Under the pieces are notes generated by a model. That model made no database searches. It was not told the DNA's origin and saw only the letters and a list, made by a program, of their open reading frames with translations. A stretch of 64,000 nucleotides of DNA, from positions 4,526,001 to 4,590,000 of the forward strand of contig NZ_CP197465.1 in the NCBI RefSeq assembly GCF_052180275.1, read 5' to 3'. Shown piece after piece: positions 46,543 through 55,598 of the stretch. The DNA is from Kumtagia sp052180275 (GTDB lineage Bacteria; Pseudomonadota; Alphaproteobacteria; Rhizobiales; Rhizobiaceae). Each line of letters opens with the position of its first letter. Position 1 is the stretch's first letter. Both the position numbers and the translations under genes were made by a program.

Positions 46543-46722
46543 ATGACCCGACTGGCGCTTCTGCAGCGGCTTCAGGAACTCCAGCAGACCCCGAAATTCC
46601 AGAATCGCGACATCTGCACGGTCAGCGCGATGCTGTCCAAGGATGCGCTGGCCAGGCATGTAGAGGTCTGCGAATCGGCGGCCGGCGCGACCAGCCGGCC
46701 CGCACCTGCCAGCATGCAATAG
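46543..46722 (+). CDS. Small hypothetical protein after minE
   Basis: A 59-residue protein with AAGGAG seven bases ahead of the ATG at 46543. It is helical and basic (RLALLQRLQELQQTPKFQN) with two cysteines (ICTVSAML and EVCESAAG). It lies 56 bases after minE on the same strand, so it may be the tail of the min operon. No family is recognised. A frame from 46492 stays open upstream but lacks a ribosome site there. Confidence 0.55.
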   Translation: MTRLALLQRLQELQQTPKFQNRDICTVSAMLSKDALARHVEVCESAAGATSRPAPASMQ

Positions 46723-46882
46723 TATCGCGATCACTGCCGGGGATACAGGCGCCGGGCCGGAGGCGCGGTCGTGCCTGGATGATGGAATGTTGCTTCGTTG
46801 ACCCGCTTTGTCGGCGCCTCAGGCCTATCGAATCCCGGGCCGACTCATGAGCCACGCTGCAGCCACCAAAGATCAAATAAGA

Positions 46883-46910
46883 AAGCCCGGCGGATCGCTC
46901 CGCCGGGCTT
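46883..46910. terminator. Bidirectional terminator between the min operon and glnII
   Basis: AAGCCCGGCGGA/TCCGCCGGGCTT with a TCGC loop and T/A runs on both sides. It can end both the min operon transcript and the convergent glnII transcript. Confidence 0.88.
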
Positions 46911-46932
46911 TTGAACGAGCAGCAGGTGTTGC

Positions 46933-47973
46933 TTACGCCGCCGCCTTCTTCGCCGCGTCGAGCGGCACTTCCGAGATCGTCTTCAGCACCTGGCTGGCGA
47001 TCTGGTAGGGGTCGCCCTGGCTGTTCGGGCGACGGTCTTCCAGATAGCCCTTGTAGCCGTTGTTGACGAAACTATGCGGCACGCGGATCGAAGCGCCGCG
47101 GTCGGCGACGCCGTAGGAGAACTTGTTCCACGGCGCGGTCTCATGCTTGCCGGTCAGGCGCTTGTCGTTGTCCGGGCCGTAGACCGCGATGTGGTCCATG
47201 ATGTTCTTGTCGAACGCCGCCATCAGCGCCTCGAAATACGCCTTGCCGCCAACCTCGCGCATATAGGCCGTCGAGAAGTTGCAATGCATGCCCGAGCCAT
47301 TCCAGTCGGTGTCGCCGAGCGGCTTGCAGTGGAACTCGATGTCGATGCCATATTTTTCACAGAGACGCAGCAGCAGGTAGCGCGCCATCCAGATCTGGTC
47401 GGCGGCCTTTTTCGAGCCCTTTCCGAAGATCTGGAATTCCCACTGGCCCTTCGCCACCTCGGCATTGATGCCTTCGTGGTTGATGCCGGCGGAGAGACAG
47501 AGGTCGAGATGCTCCTCGACGAGCTGGCGGGCGATGTCGCCGACATTCTTGTAGCCGACGCCCGTATAGTAGGGGCCCTGCGGGGCAGGATAGCCGGTGG
47601 TCGGGAAGCCGAGCGGGCGGCCATCCTTGTAGAAGAAATACTCTTGCTCGAAGCCGAACCAGGCGCCGTCGTCGTCGAGGATGGTGGCGCGCGTGTTGGA
47701 CGCGTGCGGCGTGACGCCGTCCGGCATCATGACTTCGCACATCACCAGCGCGCCGTTCGTACGGGCCGGGTCGGGATAGATGGCGACAGGCTTCAGCACG
47801 CAGTCCGAGCTGTGGCCCTCGGCCTGCATGGTCGAGGAACCATCGAAGCCCCATAGCGGAAGTTGCTCGAGCGTCGGGAATTCGGCGAATTCCTTGATCT
47901 GCGTCTTGCCGCGAAGGCTGGGCGTAGGCACGTAGCCGTCGAGCCAAATATATTCGAGTTTGTATTTCGTCAT
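46933..47973 (-). CDS. glnII: Glutamine synthetase, type II (beta-Grasp/eukaryote-like)
   Basis: A 346-residue enzyme of the GSII family, octameric or decameric and not adenylylated. The signatures are FPTLEQLPLWGFDGSST, EDDGAWFGFEQEYFFYK-like (here DDDGAWFGFEQEYFFYK), AGINHEGINAEVAKGQWEFQ and NGSGMHCNFSTAYMREVGG. ATG at 47973 begins MTKYKLEYIWLDGY, with GAGAGG ahead. Rhizobia carry it as a second glutamine synthetase, switched on under nitrogen limitation by NtrC from a sigma-54 promoter, and one is present here. The divergent GstI gene is upstream. Confidence 0.96.
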   Translation of the reverse strand: MTKYKLEYIWLDGYVPTPSLRGKTQIKEFAEFPTLEQLPLWGFDGSSTMQAEGHSSDCVLKPVAIYPDPARTNGALVMCEVMMPDGVTPHASNTRATILDDDGAWFGFEQEYFFYKDGRPLGFPTTGYPAPQGPYYTGVGYKNVGDIARQLVEEHLDLCLSAGINHEGINAEVAKGQWEFQIFGKGSKKAADQIWMARYLLLRLCEKYGIDIEFHCKPLGDTDWNGSGMHCNFSTAYMREVGGKAYFEALMAAFDKNIMDHIAVYGPDNDKRLTGKHETAPWNKFSYGVADRGASIRVPHSFVNNGYKGYLEDRRPNSQGDPYQIASQVLKTISEVPLDAAKKAAA

Positions 47974-48059
47974 TCGGGCCTCTCTGAACCGATGCGCCAG
48001 CCTGGGCGGCGCAGCCAAAGGCGTCCGTCCGCATGGACCGGATCCCGCATAATTAAAAA

Positions 48060-48074
48060 GCAATTAATGTGCCA
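48060..48074 (-). promoter_or_regulatory. Sigma-54 promoter of glnII
   Basis: On the minus strand TGGCAC-ATTAA-TTGC matches the -24/-12 consensus exactly, with a further T after it. It is 87-101 bases ahead of the glnII ATG, in a 401-base gap to gstI. The remaining gap holds AT-rich sequence (about 48250-48330) but no gene. Confidence 0.85.
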
Positions 48075-48374
48075 CTTCGCCGTGACGACCTACGGACAGC
48101 CGGAAACGCGGCGTCCCGCCGCAGGCGAACCCGGCGTTACCGGCGTTGCGGCGCCGCGCGGTCGCAGGAACTTCGCCGACTCAGGAGCGTTGCCATAGAC
48201 GGCGGCACGCGACCTTCCGGCGGGCTTCTGGCGCAATGTCGAGCAAAAGTATAGGCTGACTAAAATTTATGCAACTTATGAAGTTTATAAATGCAGGTTG
48301 CCTAAATCGGTTGCAGACCCTATATAGATGGACACGCAGCCTGTCTAGACGAGGAAGCAAGCAGGAATACGCCC

Positions 48375-48566
48375 ATGACGACGACCACGCAGCGCGAATC
48401 GGCCAAGCTCTATACATTCCAGCCTAAGGGCCGCGCGGTAACCAGCCAGAAGGCGTCAGCGGCCAAGCCCGGCAGGGTTGTCATGATGCCTCGCGTGGCG
48501 AGCCTTGCTTTCGATGCCTGGTACCACCAGGCGGCCATTCAGGAAGAGACCGTCGCGAAACGGTGA
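48375..48566 (+). CDS. gstI: GstI-like inhibitor of glnII expression (DUF2735)
   Basis: A 63-residue protein divergent from glnII. It has ESAKLYTFQPKGRAVTSQ at the start and ends SLAFDAWYHQAAIQEE, the DUF2735 pattern with D-A-W-Y-H. In Rhizobium leguminosarum a 63-residue protein, GstI, encoded divergently next to glnII, lowers glnII expression after transcription. Length, position and ending all agree. The ATG at 48375 has AGGAA nine bases ahead. Assignment rests on context and motif rather than alignment. Confidence 0.8.
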   Translation: MTTTTQRESAKLYTFQPKGRAVTSQKASAAKPGRVVMMPRVASLAFDAWYHQAAIQEETVAKR

Positions 48567-48671
48567 CTTTCCGCCAAGAGGTGGCATGGTGATGGCCCGG
48601 ACCGCTCCGGATCCCTGAAATCCGACAAGCGGGGCGTCGGCAGACGGCCTGTCGGTTCGGAAGATTGTCGT

Positions 48672-49466
48672 TCAGTCCTGATTAAGCGCCTCGATCAGCC
48701 GCGCAGCTGCAAGCATGTCGCGTCGCCTTGCAGACCGCCTCGCCATCGCTTCCGAATCCTGGCCCCAATGCTCGATCTGCCAGTCCTCGTCGACATGCGC
48801 AGCCTTCCAGGCCGTCTCGGCATCGCGTTCGCCAGCCTCTACCGCCAGCGCCAGCAATGCCGACCCCGTCAGCGACGTCATCAGATGCAGCGCCGCCAGC
48901 CGGAACGGGTCGGAGCGGGGGCGCAGGTGCAGCCCGATCGCCGCGATCGCCTCGCGCGGCTGGTCGACGTGGATGACGCCTTCCGCCAGGTTGAGCCGCG
49001 CGCCCAGCGCCGAGCGCGCCCAGTCGAGCACGCCGTCCCACGCTTCGTTCTGCCGCTGCACCAGCCCTTCCGGCGCGTCGGCGCGGTAGCAGAGCAGGTC
49101 GGACGAGGCGAAGCGCAATATGTCCTCCAGGACCGCATCGGCCTCGCGCGCCACACCGTCGATCGCGGTATTCGCCAGCCGCATCACCGGCATCGTCACC
49201 GGGTTGATCATCTCTTCCTGCGCTGAAAATTCCCCGGCGACGAGCAGCGCGGCCTTCTCGGTCGGCAGTTCGATCAGCGCACGCGCCGGCGTGCGGGCTG
49301 GCTTGCCGTCAAGCTTGACGACATGGCCGGTCTCAGCACGGTCGACGGAGACCTTCTCGTAGAAGCGCTTCGGCAGCGGCGTCCGCATCTGGATCTGCGC
49401 CCGGCGCACCGGGTCCGGATCGGACAGGTACTTGCCGGCATCGAGGTCGTTCAGAATATCGCGCAT
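48672..49466 (-). CDS. ATP12 family F1-ATPase assembly chaperone
   Basis: A 264-residue protein of the ATP12 family, which helps assemble the alpha subunit of F1-ATPase. It opens MRDILNDLDAGKYLSDPD and carries LDGKPARTPARALIELPTE and RFASSDLLCYRADAPEGLVQRQNEAWDGVL, both typical. The C-terminal region has EAGERDAETAWKAAHVDEDWQIEHWGQDSE, also a family hallmark. It is the last gene of a minus-strand run that includes the HAD phosphatase 13 bases upstream. Confidence 0.88.
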   Translation of the reverse strand: MRDILNDLDAGKYLSDPDPVRRAQIQMRTPLPKRFYEKVSVDRAETGHVVKLDGKPARTPARALIELPTEKAALLVAGEFSAQEEMINPVTMPVMRLANTAIDGVAREADAVLEDILRFASSDLLCYRADAPEGLVQRQNEAWDGVLDWARSALGARLNLAEGVIHVDQPREAIAAIGLHLRPRSDPFRLAALHLMTSLTGSALLALAVEAGERDAETAWKAAHVDEDWQIEHWGQDSEAMARRSARRRDMLAAARLIEALNQD

Positions 49467-49479
49467 CGGAAAAATTCCT

Positions 49480-50133
49480 TCAGGCCAGCAACGGCATCAG
49501 GTCTACGGGCCTTCGAAGAATGCATTCCGCCCCTGCCCCCATCAACGCCTCCGCGTCGTGATAGCCCCAGCCGACGCCGATGGCGCGGGCTCCGGCCGAT
49601 TTCGCCATCTGCATGTCATAGATGGAGTCGCCGACCACAAACGTCGAGCCCGGATCGACGCCTGCGACGGCGCAGCATTCCATCACCATAGCCGGATGCG
49701 GTTTCGACGGGCAATCCTCGGCGGTGCGCACAACCAGAAACGTTTCGCCGAAGCCGTGCGTGGAAAACACGGCCTGCACACCGCGCCGCGATTTCCCGGT
49801 CACCATGCCGACCAGGACGTCGTCGCGTTTCGCGAGGCCGGCGACAAGTCCGGCTATGCCCGGATAGAGCGGTTCGGAAAAGCCGGCCTCGCCGCGCATG
49901 GCGTGAAAATGATGCTTGTAGCGTTCGGCCAGCGCATCGACGGCCGGGTCGACGTCGCGGCCCAGCATGCGCGCGATGGCCAGATTCAGCGTCAGGCCGA
50001 TGACGCTCTTGGTCGCCGCAAGATCGGGCCGGGCAAGGCCGGCTTCCGCGAAGGCGCGCTCCATGCACGCATGGATGACAGCCGCGCTGTCGACCAGCGT
50101 GCCGTCGCAATCGAACAGGACCAGACGGGTCAC
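49480..50133 (-). CDS. HAD-IA family hydrolase, phosphoglycolate-phosphatase-like
   Basis: A 217-residue haloacid-dehalogenase phosphatase. Motif I is LVLFDCDGTLVDSAAVI, motif II VGMVTGKSR, motif III SKPHPAMVM and motif IV FVVGDSIYDMQMAKSAG. The alpha-helical cap between motifs I and II is of the C1 type. The start is GTG at 50133 with GAGGAG ahead; it overlaps the stop of the EamA gene as GTGA, so the two are coupled. The physiological substrate is not defined. Confidence 0.9.
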   Translation of the reverse strand: MTRLVLFDCDGTLVDSAAVIHACMERAFAEAGLARPDLAATKSVIGLTLNLAIARMLGRDVDPAVDALAERYKHHFHAMRGEAGFSEPLYPGIAGLVAGLAKRDDVLVGMVTGKSRRGVQAVFSTHGFGETFLVVRTAEDCPSKPHPAMVMECCAVAGVDPGSTFVVGDSIYDMQMAKSAGARAIGVGWGYHDAEALMGAGAECILRRPVDLMPLLA

Positions 50134-51038
50134 GCGCGGCTCCTCGCGGGCCGGTTGACGATCACCAGACCCACTCCGATCAGGCCGAGCGCCAGGAAAA
50201 TGCGGATCGACAGCGGTTCGTCGAGCAGGATGCCGCCCATCAGCACCGCGAAGGCCGGCGTCAGGAATGTGAAGCTGGTCAGGCCGGAAGCCGGATAGCG
50301 CCGCATCAGCCAGAACCAGACGACGTAGGTGAAGGCGACCACAAAAATGGCCTGGAACAGCAGGGCGGCGGTCGGCAAGGCACTCACGTCGCGCAGCATC
50401 GGTCCGGCAAAGGGCAGAAGCGGCAGGATGACGATCGCGGAGACGGCAAGCTGGTACATCAGCAGCTTTTCGGCGCTGGCGCGCACCAGCCGCGTCGCCT
50501 TGATCACCAGCGTCGTGGCCGCCCAGCATACGCCCGCGGCGAGGCTTATCAGATCCCCCCAGATGGCGTCCGGGCCGGGCAGGCTCAGCTTGTCGGAAAA
50601 CACCAGGGCCACCCCGCCGAAAGCCAGCAGGAGGCCTGCGAGCTTGCGCATCGACATGCGCTCGCCCAGGAGGAAATGCGCCCCGAGCAACACCCAGAAC
50701 GGCATCGTGTTGACCATCAGCGTGTTGCGCGCCAGCGTCGTGTAATCGAGGCCGACGAAGATCAGCAGGAATTCAGCACCGAACAGCATGCCGGCGGCGA
50801 TGCCGGGCCATAGCGTGCCGTCGCGCTCGAACAGCGGGATACGGCGCCACCAGCACCAGCCAAACACAAGTGCCGCGGCGATTGCCGAGCGCAGAACGGT
50901 CAACAGCACCGGATTGTAGCCGCCATTCGACAGCTTCGCTGCAACGCCGTTCAGACCCCAGCAAAACGTCAAGCCCAGCATGACGGCCACTGCCATCGTG
51001 TCGATGGCGTCGCGGCGGTCGAGAGCTGCCGCAGTCAT
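50130..51038 (-). CDS. DMT/EamA family transporter
   Basis: A 302-residue drug/metabolite transporter with ten predicted helices in two EamA repeats. The first includes VAVMLGLTFCWGLNGVAAK and AIAAALVFGWCW, and the second includes VCWAATTLVIKATRLV and FTFLTPAFAVLMGGILLDEPLS. The latter is the conserved proline/glutamate region of the second repeat. The substrate is unknown, possibly amino acids or metabolites. Its start overlaps the stop of the 62-residue membrane protein gene (ATGA), and its end overlaps the HAD start (GTGA). Confidence 0.87.
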   Translation of the reverse strand: MTAAALDRRDAIDTMAVAVMLGLTFCWGLNGVAAKLSNGGYNPVLLTVLRSAIAAALVFGWCWWRRIPLFERDGTLWPGIAAGMLFGAEFLLIFVGLDYTTLARNTLMVNTMPFWVLLGAHFLLGERMSMRKLAGLLLAFGGVALVFSDKLSLPGPDAIWGDLISLAAGVCWAATTLVIKATRLVRASAEKLLMYQLAVSAIVILPLLPFAGPMLRDVSALPTAALLFQAIFVVAFTYVVWFWLMRRYPASGLTSFTFLTPAFAVLMGGILLDEPLSIRIFLALGLIGVGLVIVNRPARSRA

Positions 51039-51223
51039 GGTTTCGGGTGCAGTTCGAGTTGGCGGCGCAATGCGTTCAGAGCCTCCGTGTTGGCCTTCAT
51101 CGCGTCAATGCTTTCGCGGTTGGCGTCGAGCAACTTTCGTTGCCTATGCTGAGCCCACCACACAAAGAGCGTCATGACGGTCAGAAAAGGTAACCACGTT
51201 ATCAGCAGCGACATCCACTTCAT
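51035..51223 (-). CDS. Small single-pass membrane protein
   Basis: A 62-residue protein. Residues 3-22 (WMSLLITWLPFLTVMTLFVWW) form one membrane helix and the rest, DANRESIDAMKANTEALNALRRQLE, is a heptad-like coiled coil. No function is known. Its stop overlaps the EamA start by four bases, and it lies 18 bases after rluC, so it is part of the same operon. Position and coupling support a real gene. Confidence 0.75.
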   Translation of the reverse strand: MKWMSLLITWLPFLTVMTLFVWWAQHRQRKLLDANRESIDAMKANTEALNALRRQLELHPKP

Positions 51224-51241
51224 GTTATCGTCCTGCTCCCT

Positions 51242-52219
51242 CTACTCCGCGCTCGCCTCGTCGAAGCCGAGCAGGTTCCAACTCTGACGCATATGCGGCG
51301 GCAGCGGTGCGGTGACATCGATCTTGCCGCCGTCGGGATGCGGGATCACGATGCGGCGGGCATGCAGATGGAGGCGGTTCTGCATGCCGCCCGGAAAGTC
51401 CCAGTTAGTGTCAGCCTCGAAATATTTCGGATCGCCGATGATGGGGCAGCCGATATGGGCGGCGTGCACGCGCAATTGATGGGTGCGGCCCGTATGCGGC
51501 TCCATCTCAAGCCAGGAGAGGGTCTGCGCGGCCTGCTCGACGATGCGGTAGTAGGAGACCGCATGATCGGCCCCCTTTTCGCCATGCGCCGCGACCCGCA
51601 TGCGGTCGCCGTCGAGTGTCGTCTCCTTGACCAGCCACGTGGAGATCTTGTCCTCGCGCTTGGGGGGAACACCCTTCACCAGCGCCCAATAGGTCTTTTT
51701 CGCATCACGTCCGCGAAAGGATTCCGCGAGCTTCATCGCCGCCAGGCGGGTGCGGGCGACGACCAGCGCACCGGATGTGTCGCGGTCGAGGCGATGGACG
51801 AGGCGCGGCTTTTCGCCCTTCTTGCTGCGGAAGGCTTCGAGCATGGAATCGACGCTGCGCGTCACGCCCGAGCCGCCCTGGACAGCCAGGCCCGACGGCT
51901 TGTCGAACACGAACACCTTGGCATCCTCGTAAAGGATCATCTTGGACAGCGCCTCGCCGTCGTCGACGCCGCGCAACGTCTTGTGCGTCAGCGGCGCACC
52001 GCCCTTCTGGTCGACATCGAGCGGCGGGACACGCACGACCTGGCCGGGCTCGATGCGCGTATCGGATTTGGCGCGCCCGCCGTCGACGCGCACCTGCCCC
52101 GAGCGGAGCAGTTTCTGCAGGTGGCCGAAGCCGAGGCCCGGATAATGCGACTTGAACCAGCGGTCGAGCCGCATGCCCGCCTCGCCGGTCTCGACCGTGA
52201 TCTGTTCTACGCCTGCCAT
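51242..52219 (-). CDS. rluC: RluA-family pseudouridine synthase, RluC-like
   Basis: A 325-residue enzyme that converts uridines in 23S rRNA. The S4 RNA-binding domain (residues about 14-70) has MRLDRWFKSHYPGLGFGHLQKLLRSGQVRVDGG. The catalytic domain carries the aspartate in LVHRLDRDTSGALVVAR and further FVFDKPSGLAVQGG and HTGRTHQLRVHAAHIG. S4 plus the motif suggests RluC or RluD; the crcB neighbour is common for RluC. It lies 33 bases after crcB on the same strand. Confidence 0.88.
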   Translation of the reverse strand: MAGVEQITVETGEAGMRLDRWFKSHYPGLGFGHLQKLLRSGQVRVDGGRAKSDTRIEPGQVVRVPPLDVDQKGGAPLTHKTLRGVDDGEALSKMILYEDAKVFVFDKPSGLAVQGGSGVTRSVDSMLEAFRSKKGEKPRLVHRLDRDTSGALVVARTRLAAMKLAESFRGRDAKKTYWALVKGVPPKREDKISTWLVKETTLDGDRMRVAAHGEKGADHAVSYYRIVEQAAQTLSWLEMEPHTGRTHQLRVHAAHIGCPIIGDPKYFEADTNWDFPGGMQNRLHLHARRIVIPHPDGGKIDVTAPLPPHMRQSWNLLGFDEASAE

Positions 52220-52252
52220 GTCGTCCGTTCCTTCAAGAACGGCGCAATAGCA

Positions 52253-52630
52253 TCATGCGAAGCTTCTTGCGAGCCACAGACCCAGAAACACGGCCAACAG
52301 GGTGCCCAGCAGGCTGGCTGCGGCGTAGGCGACCGCGGGAAGCTCGGCCCCCCGCTCCCACAGAACGGCGAAATCCAGCGAGAAGGCGGAAAAAGTGGTG
52401 AAGCCGCCGAGGATGCCGGTGGCGACGAACAGGCGCAGCTCGTTGGAAGCGTGGAAGCGGCGCGCCAGCACTTCGATGAACACGCCCATCACGAAGCAAC
52501 CCGCTATGTTGATCGCCAGCGTGCCCCAGGGGAACGACATACCCACGAGCCGCATGGCCGCCATGTTGACGAGATGGCGAAGGGCTGCGCCGATGCCGCC
52601 ACCGATGGCGACGAGGAGGACGTTCTGCAT
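52253..52630 (-). CDS. crcB: Fluoride ion exporter CrcB/Fluc
   Basis: A 125-residue membrane protein with four helices that forms an antiparallel dimeric fluoride channel. The Asn in TLAINIAGCFVMG and the Phe/Thr/Ser stretch GILGGFTTFSAFSLDF are the pore signature. The opening is MQNVLLVAIGGGIGAALRHLV. A crcB riboswitch was sought upstream and not recognised. It is the first gene of the run to ATP12. Confidence 0.93.
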   Translation of the reverse strand: MQNVLLVAIGGGIGAALRHLVNMAAMRLVGMSFPWGTLAINIAGCFVMGVFIEVLARRFHASNELRLFVATGILGGFTTFSAFSLDFAVLWERGAELPAVAYAAASLLGTLLAVFLGLWLARSFA

Positions 52631-52801
52631 CCCCCCTCCTAGCCGAATACGGCAGGGGCATCCAGCGCCGCCGTCTCGGCTACATATCCTCTTGCCGGGG
52701 AAAAACCGCCGAACGGCCGATCATGGATGCTGCAGCACCAGACTTGGTTGGCCGCAAACTGGCCTGAATCCAGTCCAATGCCCGAATCTCGCCCGGCGAA
52801 T

Positions 52802-53641
52802 TCACGCCGGCCCCGCGCTGGAAAACCAGAGGTCGGGGTAGATCGCCACCGCTGTCTCGTCCGGCGCGCGCTCTTCGGCCGGCACGATCGACTTGATCAG
52901 CCTCGCCTCGACAGGTGTCGGCTGCCTGCGGCTGATGTTATGGTCCGATGCCCCCGCGCAGGCGATAAACCATGCCGAGCTGAGAACTCGGGTCGCAAAA
53001 CCCCGGTCCGTCCGCCTGGCGAGCACTGCCAGTCCGACATTTTGGGCCGGGCGCCATGGGAAGATGATACGCCCGCCTGGCTTCAACGCCCTTAGCCAGT
53101 GCAGTGGCGGCGCAACCACGCCGGCATTCACGTAGATGATATCCGAGGGTGCAAGCGCCGACGTCACTGCATCGGCGGCAATGACCGTCGCATTGTGGAA
53201 CGGTTTCAGGTTCCTCGTCGCATCCGCCGCCAGGCCGGCATCGATCTCGAAACCGGTCACGGATCCATCCGGCAAGACCAGCACGGCGAGGACGGCCGTG
53301 TAATAGCCGCCGCCCGTGCCGATCTGGGTGACCGTCTCACCGGGCTGCGGCGCGACAGCGCCGATCCAGGCCGCGTGCAGGAATGGCTCGCCGTTGTTGA
53401 TGCCCTTGTCCCGATCGATGGCGACCAGCACGTTCTGATAGAGGAAGGCCGGGTCGGCTGTCGGCGTCGGGATGGGCTGGTTGTTCACCACCACCTGCCA
53501 GGGGCCTGGCGGCAGGAACGCCTCGCGCGGGACCAGATCGAAAGCGCGCTCGATGCGCGGATCGTGCCACCCGCTCATCACCGCCATGTGCCTGGCGTAG
53601 TGGGTGCGGACGTCATCGAGACTGGTTTGCCGTTTGGCCAT
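52802..53641 (-). CDS. Protein-L-isoaspartate O-methyltransferase-like protein
   Basis: A 279-residue methyltransferase of the PCMT family. Motif I is ETVTQIGTGGGYYTAVLAV, GSVTGFEIDAGLAADATRNL follows, and PSDIIYVNAGVVAPPLHWLRALKPGGRIIFPW is the strand 4-5 region. The standard PCMT substrate loop with G-x-G-Q-T-I-S is changed to NNQPIPTPTADPAF, so the activity may differ from isoaspartate repair. It lies about 80 bases upstream of the purine permease gene on the same strand. Confidence 0.8.
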   Translation of the reverse strand: MAKRQTSLDDVRTHYARHMAVMSGWHDPRIERAFDLVPREAFLPPGPWQVVVNNQPIPTPTADPAFLYQNVLVAIDRDKGINNGEPFLHAAWIGAVAPQPGETVTQIGTGGGYYTAVLAVLVLPDGSVTGFEIDAGLAADATRNLKPFHNATVIAADAVTSALAPSDIIYVNAGVVAPPLHWLRALKPGGRIIFPWRPAQNVGLAVLARRTDRGFATRVLSSAWFIACAGASDHNISRRQPTPVEARLIKSIVPAEERAPDETAVAIYPDLWFSSAGPA

Positions 53642-53720
53642 GTCGCGATCATGACGCAGGCCGGCGGCGGATTCCAGCGCCTCCGGGCCGCTTTGTCTCG
53701 GGGTCGCGATGCGACCCGGA

Positions 53721-55022
53721 TCACTCGGCGAAGAAGGCGAAGCGGATGACGAACAGTGCCGCCACCAGCCATGTCGCCGGATGGACGGAACGCGCCTTGC
53801 CGGTCACCGCCTTCAGCACGACGTAGCTGATGAAGCCGAAGGCCAGGCCGTTGGCGATCGAATAGGTGAATGGCATGGCCATCGCCGTCAGCGCGGCCGG
53901 CGTCGATTCGGTCACGTCCGACCAGTCGATGTCGACCAGTTCGTGCATCATCAAGCCGGCGACGTAGAGCAGTGCGGGCGCGGTGGCATAGGCCGGCACC
54001 GAGCCGGCCAGCGGCGAGATGAACAGGGCAGCGAGGAAAAGCAGCGCGATGACGACGGCCGTCAGCCCGGTGCGGCCGCCGGCCTGCACGCCGGATGCGC
54101 TCTCGACATAGGCCGTGGTGCTCGACGTGCCGAGCAGCGAGCCGGCGGCGATCGCCGTGGAGTCGGCGAACAGCGCACGGCCGAGATTGCTTGGCTTGCC
54201 GGGTTCGATGAGCCCTGCCCGCTTGGCAACGCCGATTAGCGTGCCGGTGGCGTCAAACACTTCCACCAGAACGAAGACGAGGATGACGTGGAAGATGCCG
54301 ACATGCAGCGCGCCCATCAGGTCGAGTTGCAGGAAGGTCGGCGCAAGGCTCGGCGGCGCCGACACGATGCCGTTGAACGGGCTGAGGCCAAGCAGGATCG
54401 AAAGCACGGTGACGACGAGGATGCCGATCAGGATCGAGCCGCGCACCTTCAGCGCGTCGAGGCCTGCGATGATGAAGAAACCGAGGATCGCCAGCAGCAC
54501 GCCGGGCTGGTGCAGATTGCCCAGCCCGACCAGCGTCGCCGGATTGTCGACGACGATGCCGGCATTCTTCAAGGCGATGATGCCGAGAAACAAGCCGATG
54601 CCGGCGGCGATAGCCGCCCGCAGCGATTGCGGAATGCCGGCGATCAGCCATGAGCGGATGCCGGTGACCGTCAGCACGAAGAAGATCATGCCGGAGATGA
54701 AGACCGCGCCCAGCGCCTGCTGCCAGGTGAAGCCCATGGCGGCGACCACGGTGAAGGCGAAGAAGGCGTTCAGGCCCATGCCCGGCGCCATGCCGATCGG
54801 CCAGTTGGCGACAAGACCCATGACCAGCGAACCAAGAGCGGCGGCGAGACAGGTCGCCACGAACACCGCGTTGCGGTCCATTCCCGTCGACGACAGGATG
54901 TCGGGGTTGACGAAGATGATGTAGGACATCGTCAGGAACGTCGTCAGCCCGGCGATGATCTCGGTGCGGACGGTCGTCCTGTTCTCGCTGAGCTTGAAAA
55001 GCCTCTCCAGCATTGTCTCCAT
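53721..55022 (-). CDS. NCS2 family purine permease (AzgA/AdeP-like)
   Basis: A 433-residue secondary transporter with about fourteen hydrophobic segments, in the AzgA-like branch of the nucleobase:cation symporters. The N-terminus MLERLFKLSENRTTVRTEIIAGLTTFLTMSYIIFVNP is hallmark, as are MAPGMGLNAFFAFTVV and LLGTSSTTAYVESASGVQAGGRTGLTAV. Adenine, guanine or hypoxanthine are the likely substrates. ATG at 55022 was chosen, with AGAAGGGGA ahead; an ATG at 55013 is the alternative. Upstream about 575 bases to 55598 contain no gene that I can support. Confidence 0.9.
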   Translation of the reverse strand: METMLERLFKLSENRTTVRTEIIAGLTTFLTMSYIIFVNPDILSSTGMDRNAVFVATCLAAALGSLVMGLVANWPIGMAPGMGLNAFFAFTVVAAMGFTWQQALGAVFISGMIFFVLTVTGIRSWLIAGIPQSLRAAIAAGIGLFLGIIALKNAGIVVDNPATLVGLGNLHQPGVLLAILGFFIIAGLDALKVRGSILIGILVVTVLSILLGLSPFNGIVSAPPSLAPTFLQLDLMGALHVGIFHVILVFVLVEVFDATGTLIGVAKRAGLIEPGKPSNLGRALFADSTAIAAGSLLGTSSTTAYVESASGVQAGGRTGLTAVVIALLFLAALFISPLAGSVPAYATAPALLYVAGLMMHELVDIDWSDVTESTPAALTAMAMPFTYSIANGLAFGFISYVVLKAVTGKARSVHPATWLVAALFVIRFAFFAE

Positions 55023-55598
55023 TCCCCTTCTCCGCGCGGCGGAACCGCTTCGGTGCACATTTTCAGCCGATGGGGAATAATTGGCGCACGTCTGCAAGCG
55101 CACGGCCGAAGGCCGTCCGCCGAAAATCGGTACTGAGGTGGTCAGCGCGCGGACCGCGTGTCGCCATGCAGGCGCATCGCGCGATCCAGAACATCCGGTG
55201 GCGCAAAGCCGGCGGCGGACGTTTCAATTCCTCCCTATCGCGATCATGATCGGGCTTGCGACCCTAAAGTGCAAGACGGGATACCGGTTGGAATATTTGA
55301 TGCAGTTTCAAGCCGGCCACCGACAATGCCGACATCATGCTTCCGGGGCCCTCCGGCAAGCGTAAACCCACCCATTGTGAACGCGTAACGCCATTTTTGG
55401 CCGGCCGCGTGAAGCCTAGCAGCCTCCTTATCGACACCTAGCTGAGTATCTTATTGAAATAAAATAATAAAGTGACGTTCGCTCATTCAGTGACGCGTCG
55501 AAATCACCAGAAGATTCCGGATGACGAGCCTGCGAAACGACACCACCATCCCTTTGATTCCGCTTCATTTCCATTCGCCTGTCGAAGGCGGTTGGGGC
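55023..55598. other. Gene-free stretch between the purine permease and rarA
   Basis: About 575 bases with no convincing coding frame, RNA gene or repeat. A short AT-rich patch lies near 55440-55475. The permease promoter must lie at its left end, since that gene reads leftward, and the 3' end of rarA is at its right end. Confidence 0.5.

Noticed and set aside
52631..52740. Fluoride riboswitch upstream of crcB
   Set aside because: The conserved crcB-motif segments could not be found.
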